This document shows, one piece after another, positions 59,906-64,000 of a stretch of 64,000 nucleotides of DNA. The stretch's first letter is position 1. Every line of letters starts with the position of its first letter. The notes below the pieces were generated by a model, which had not been told where the DNA came from, ran no database searches, and worked only from the letters and a program-made list of their open reading frames with translations. The stretch is taken from assembly GCA_041399205.1 (NCBI GenBank), contig JAWKTK010000023.1, positions 62,001-126,000 of the forward strand, in the 5' to 3' direction. The position numbers and the translations under genes were made by a program. This stretch comes from JAGQOZ01 sp041399205 (GTDB taxonomy: Bacteria > Planctomycetota > Planctomycetia > Pirellulales > Pirellulaceae).

Positions 59906-62157
59906 TTAGCGGCGGAATCGAGGAAGTGGCATCGCGTGTTGCGGATGCTGTTTTGGCTGGCGAAGGTGTTTTCCGTTACGTTCGACCAAGTGCTGCACGC
60001 GTGGCTCGGCGGTCCGATTCAGGACGACTCCTAGAATGGGCGTTTCGGAGAACTTCAACATCTCTACGCTTCGCAAGACCTGATGGCGATTGTTCGTGCC
60101 GTGGCTGATGACCAACAGCACTCCATCGGATTGGGCCGCGATGATTCGTGAATCGGAGACCTGGAGCATGCCGGGTGAATCAACCAGAACTAGGTCATAA
60201 TCATCTCGAAGTCGATCAAAGAGTTCTTTCAGTCGCGGTGTTTCTAGCGTATCGGCGGGCGTTGTAGGACATGGGCCGCTTGGCAAGATCGATAAGTTTT
60301 CGACGGAACTTGACAGCACCGCATCATGCACTTCGGCGGCCTCGACCAGTACTGTCGAAAGTCCATCCGTTGGAGAAAGGTGGAATAGCGTATGTAGTCG
60401 AGGTGACTGGAGATCGGCGTCCACCAACAGCACTCGCTTTCCTGACTGTGCGAACGAAATTGCCAAATTCGCAGCAATCGTCGTCTTCCCGTCTCGCTTA
60501 TTGGCACTGGCAATCTGAATCACTTTTGCTCGGTTTGCGCGAATGCGAACGTTAATCGCGGTTCGTAATGCTCGAAACGCATCGGCGCCATTGGAATTCG
60601 ATCGATAGAATGTGCAAAGACTGGGGTCGAGGCAAACGGATTCGGGAAGTCGCTTGGGTGTCGTATGACCACCCAATGGAAAGACAGGAATCTGTGATAA
60701 GACCGGTAGCTCCAAGGTGCGAACGATGTCGGCAGCGTGAAGGAATCGATCGTTGGAAACGTCGCTCCAGACTCCTAGGAGCGTCCCTAATGCCAGGCCA
60801 ATAATAATGGACGCCGCCGAGATCAACGTTGTGCGCGGAGCCACCTGCTTTGCTTCGTCCGGTGGCGTGATCAACGTTGTTTGGTATCCGCCAGACTCCA
60901 TTCCCAAATCAACGCTTTTCAATTGGCTCATGAACGCATCTAAGTACTGCTGATCCCGATCAATGGCGGTTCGCATTTGTTCGTCTTGCAACTCTAGGGA
61001 TGCCAAGTCCTTGGCATGCACTGATTCGGTGACCAATTGCTGCTGCAGTGAATTCCGAGCGGCTTCCACGTCTTTCAGTTCTTGCTCTAGCAAGCGGATG
61101 TATTCTCGCCCAGCGTGAACCAGTAACTTGCGCTGATCCGGTGAACTTGGCTCTTGGAGCTTTTCAGCCAGTGCCAGTTGGTCTTGAATTGTTTGGATGG
61201 CTGGATGCCCTTTGCCAAAGCGTTTGTCCAATTCTTTTGCTCCATCTGCAGCGCAAGGATTCGCTCGCTAATATGATTGCCTGCAAGAGGAACATACGGA
61301 GTCGGCAGTAATCCGCGAAGTTGTTCCGTATTGCCTTCGTCCGCGACGGCATTGCGGACGGCCTGGATCCGTGAAATGGTCTCGGCTTGTCGTTGATTCA
61401 GTTCCAATAAGGCCTGGTCGATGTTCGTCAACTGTTGTTGCAAGAAGACCGTACTCCGGTTTTCCGTTAACAGCAGCGGTGAATTCTCTCGAAATTGATT
61501 GTATTCCCGTTCTTTCGTCGCCAAATCTTTCTTGATCTGCTCGACCTTCTTGCCAATCAGATCAATGGCGGCCTGATTCGCACTTACATTTGTTTCATTC
61601 AGGTGCTGCTGATAGACGCAAATTATGGAGCGCAACAGGACCGGACATTCGTCAGCTGATCTTCCTTTGAATTCGAAACGAAGAACATGGCTGGTGCTAA
61701 ACTGATTTCGATCTGTGTCGTTTTCATGCACAACCGTCAACGCTTTGCGAAGCACTTGCACTGGATCCTTTTCATCTCGAAACGTCTCCAACGAATCGAC
61801 TGGCGACTGCTCCGACAGTACCCGACTCGCCAGCCAGGGACTCTTGATCAAAGCAATATGCGACGACATGGATTCATTGGACTGAGGCAGTCCTGCCTGA
61901 AACCCGTCAACACTTAGCGGCGTCTTCTTGACCACCAGTAACTGGGCCGTCGATTCGTAGAGTGGCGTTGATCGAACGCAATATAGAATTGCGGCGCCAA
62001 CGCAAATCAAAATGGCAGTGATGATGCGAAGCCAATGTCGTTTTGCGAAGTGAATGAACTGAATGATGTCATTGATTTGCAGTAAATCTTGGTTTCCCCG
62101 AGCGCCAATCGCCGGTTCGTCATCACGCGGTGTATTGGAAAAAAGTTCATTTCTCAT
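59906..62157 (-). CDS. Wzc-like chain-length/BY-kinase-type ATPase protein, one frameshift
   Basis: This is an inner-membrane polysaccharide co-polymerase. The N-terminal Wzz domain starts MRNELFSNTPRDDE and has a first membrane segment (WLRIITAILICVGAAILYC). A long periplasmic coiled coil follows (61.2-61.6 kb, where a frameshift near 61200 joins the frames), then a second segment (LISAASIIIGLALGTLLGVW). The cytoplasmic ATPase domain has SANKRDGKTTIAANLA as P-loop, VLLVDADLQSPRLH as Walker A' and DLVLVDSPG as Walker B. The P-loop has a basic KRD where SxPGEG is usual. The tail ends QHAMPLPRFRR with no tyrosine cluster, so the usual autophosphorylation switch is absent. It is transcribed ahead of wzm-wzt. 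Confidence 0.82.
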
Positions 62158-62539
62158 GGAAGGTCACCCTAGTTAGTTATTAAGAATTGCATTGCTACTG
62201 GACGCGTGCATGTTGAACGCGATTCATTTCTCATGAAAGGCAGCGGCACTCGCCAGACTGGCGTAAAAGGGCACCGCTGCCAGGAGGCGACAAACCTGGT
62301 CGAAGCAAAAAAGAGATTGCAAAATCAAAAAATAGTTAAGGCAAAGCATCGTAGTCATTCGGTCATTGAATTTGGGGCATAATCCAATCGACTTGCACTG
62401 CAGCATGCTTTCGCGAGTATTTTTGGCAGGCAGGCGGTGGAATCCTTTCTATTTCCTGACAACGGTCCGAATTCAGCCATCCTGTTGGTGGCAGTCCAGT
62501 GTTGCCTGATGCGCGTATGCATGACGGAGTTGGTTGAAA
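62158..62539. other. Intergenic region with nested inverted repeats
   Basis: This stretch carries an 8-bp pair, GGCAGCGG (62239-62246) with CCGCTGCC (62274-62281), enclosing a second palindrome CGCCAG/CTGGCG (62251-62263). A copy of the first codons of the Wzc-like gene (ATGAGAAATGAA) also occurs at about 62223-62234. It should contain the promoter of the Wzc-like gene. No protein gene is supported. Confidence 0.45.
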
Positions 62540-62976
62540 TCACTTGGGCTTGCCGGGCCGAAATCGTTTTGATTTACGCACGAGTCGCTTTAAAGTAGAC
62601 ACGCTAATTCGCTTGCTTGTACGCCGTTCAAATTCATCCAAGACTTCGCTGGGACGGCGAGGATAGTTCGAAGAGATCTCTAGGATCAACGCTTGTTCTG
62701 TGGCGTCCAGCTTTGCGGCTGCACCGGGACGCGGTTTGTCTGCCAAACCTTGAACGCCTTTCTTTTCAAAACGCTGTAACCACTTCGAAACCGTATCTCG
62801 AGACACTTGAAAGACGTCGGCAATTTCATTTAGTGACTTCCCGTATGCTACTCTCAGCAGCACCGCATGCTCGGTGGCGAACTCGTGCCGACGCCGCCGT
62901 GGTCTTTCAACGCCCTGAGCTGCCGCAGTTCCGTTTCGTTGGGTTCGGCCGTGAAACGAGATGGTTTGCGAGGCAT
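62540..62976 (-). pseudogene. IS630-type transposase, N-terminal helix-turn-helix fragment
   Basis: The frame from ATG 62976 (MPRKPSRFTAEPNETELRQL) continues, after a frameshift near 62870, as LLRVAYGKSLNEIADVFQVS and RDTVSKWLQRFEKKGVQGLA. This is the helix-turn-helix region of IS630-like transposases and related HTH_29 proteins. It goes on through LADKPRPGAAAKL and RPSEVLDEFERRTSKRISVS to end at FRPGKPK. The DDE catalytic domain that normally follows is missing, so this is a dead remnant. No terminal inverted repeats were found around it. Confidence 0.65.
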
Positions 62977-63415
62977 CGTTCCAGATTTGTCCATCAACAC
63001 GAATAGTGCCAGACTATTTCTGAACCACTTCGAATTCCGTGTCGACGTAAGTTGCAAAATCCATTCAAGTCGACATGCCGACATCGCTTGACCGAAAATC
63101 GACGACTCTGGTAGAAGCAAACAAGTCGTGGCGCGATGGCGGATTTTACCATGGTCACGATCGTCGGATCGATACTCAGGTTCGACAACATGGAGGTTAG
63201 CGCGGGATAGTCAATGGAAGGACTCGAAATGCTTTTCATCGGGTGCCACGAATCGAAGTCATCTTTTCGTACCGTGCCCACGTTCTCGTCTACTCCACGA
63301 ATCGTTGCGCAGCGCATGCGTTGCGAAATTTGTTAGTCAATCGTCTTTTCTTGTCGGCTTTACTTACGTCGGTCGAAGTTCCGTTCGTTTCAGGCAGTCT
63401 CACGAGGTTTGATTT
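62977..63415. other. Intergenic region, no supported gene
   Basis: A 107-codon frame on the minus strand (62994-63317) and short plus-strand frames exist but have no recognisable motif or ribosome site. The end of the stretch must contain the promoter of the LamG-protein gene. Its link with the adjacent transposase remnant suggests leftover mobile DNA. Confidence 0.35.
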
Positions 63416-64000
63416 ATGAAAAATCGAAGCGTACGCACCAAGTGGTTTCGTAGTTCGTCTGTTACCGCAAATCGAGTTTGTTCGGTAGAAAACTTAGAAG
63501 TTCGCGCCATGATGAATGCCGATGTTTCCGCTTTAACCATCGGTTCCAACGAAGTGGATTCGGGGCTCGTAGGCTATTGGCAGTTTGAAAATAACAGTAT
63601 GCCCGAACTGACGCTTTCGATCTGGTTTCAGCCAGACCAGGTGGATGCGAATAGGCAATCGTTGCTTTACGATCCGGCTGACGACAGTACGAGCCGCATT
63701 GAACCTGAGTTTGATCAATAACGACGGCCTCCGATTGCAGTTGCAGCTATCGACGGACAACGCCCACAGCTCGTTGACTTCCGATCGAATCGACATCGCT
63801 CCGGGACAATGGTCTCACGCGGCGGTCACGTACGATGGAACCAACGCCAAGCTCTTTGTAAATGGTTCGGAAGTGGCCATAGCATCGCAAACCGGCACCG
63901 TGAAACGTGCTGCGCCAGTGGTCGTTGGCACGGATCGCGATGCGGTGGACCGCTTCAGCGGTAAGATTGATCGAGTGAGAGTTTACAGCCGGGCGCTCGA
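63416..64000 (+). CDS. LamG-domain surface protein, N-terminal part (partial)
   Basis: ATG 63416 starts MKNRSVRTKWFRSSS. The N-terminal signature VCSVENLEVRAMMNAD is of the LExRxLL type shared with two other proteins in the window. A LamG/concanavalin-like domain follows: GYWQFENN, then ELTLSIWFQPDQVDANR. After a frameshift near 63700 it continues as RIDIAPGQWSHAAVTYDGTN, then LFVNGSEVAIASQTG and SGKIDRVRVYSRAL. The gene runs off the right edge. The domain resembles the LamG units of the giant protein (W-x-H-x-A-x-x-Y-D-G), so it is likely another large adhesin-like protein. Confidence 0.7.

Noticed and set aside
62994..63317. Minus-strand frame of 107 codons beside the transposase remnant
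   Set aside because: No motif, no ribosome site, and composition not clearly coding; could be mobile-element debris but cannot be supported.

Overview
The window looks like a chromosomal segment of a planctomycete, probably Pirellulaceae-like. This is inferred from family content, not from a marker gene. Three surface proteins start with the N-terminal LExRxLL-type signature common in that phylum. Dockerin-type calcium loops, an HAF-repeat protein with a PEP-CTERM-like tail, N-type F-ATPase pieces and a CheB/CheR/PAS fusion all fit. No rRNA, tRNA or CRISPR array was seen.

Region 1 (about 1-37.5 kb) is a stress, energy-starvation and glycan-turnover island. It holds a P-type cation ATPase with a DUF1003-like partner, a baeRF-type protein, a GroEL fragment, a fused remnant of an N-ATPase operon (beta N-terminus joined to gamma C-terminus), a lipoprotein, a PDZ protein and L-isoaspartyl methyltransferase. 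Two GH130 glycoside phosphorylase-like genes and a badly decayed block of GT4 and glycosidase genes (11.8-17.3 kb) follow. Next come pieces of an ABC permease and a HlyD protein, a site-2 protease with CBS domains and a His-rich secreted protein. A sigma-54 activator is divergent from a dihydroorotate-dehydrogenase-like gene that has a well-formed -24/-12 promoter. A csrA-adh-glgX operon, a coiled-coil protein, a truncated penicillin-acylase-type hydrolase, AMP nucleosidase, a CheB/CheR-PAS protein, a PAS/HisKA_3 kinase and a Csp-like copper-storage protein complete the region. Together the set suggests coping with energy limitation: glycogen and mannan turnover, AMP removal, protein repair and ion pumping.

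Region 2 (about 37.6-62.2 kb) is an exopolysaccharide locus interleaved with surface proteins. It encodes a Wza-type OPX lipoprotein, a GlmU-like nucleotidyltransferase/hexapeptide protein, an FG-GAP/dockerin protein, an HAF/dockerin/PEP-CTERM protein and RfbF. Three Methyltransf_13/14-type sugar C-methyltransferase paralogues, a PIG-L deacetylase, a UDP-HexNAc dehydrogenase and a GT2 enzyme follow. A giant LamG/cadherin-like protein built from 1239-bp tandem units, a Wzt/Wzm ABC exporter and a Wzc-like chain-length/ATPase protein finish it. The likely product is an acidic, possibly deacetylated and C-methyl-branched polysaccharide exported by an ABC route. A transposase remnant and a further LamG surface protein close the window.

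Frameshifts are very frequent and uneven. Many are repaired by adding one base to a homopolymer run, so sequencing or assembly error is likely for those. In contrast, 11.8-17.6 kb and several abrupt gene-fragment junctions look like real decay or misassembly. Coordinates of frameshifted genes are therefore outer limits.
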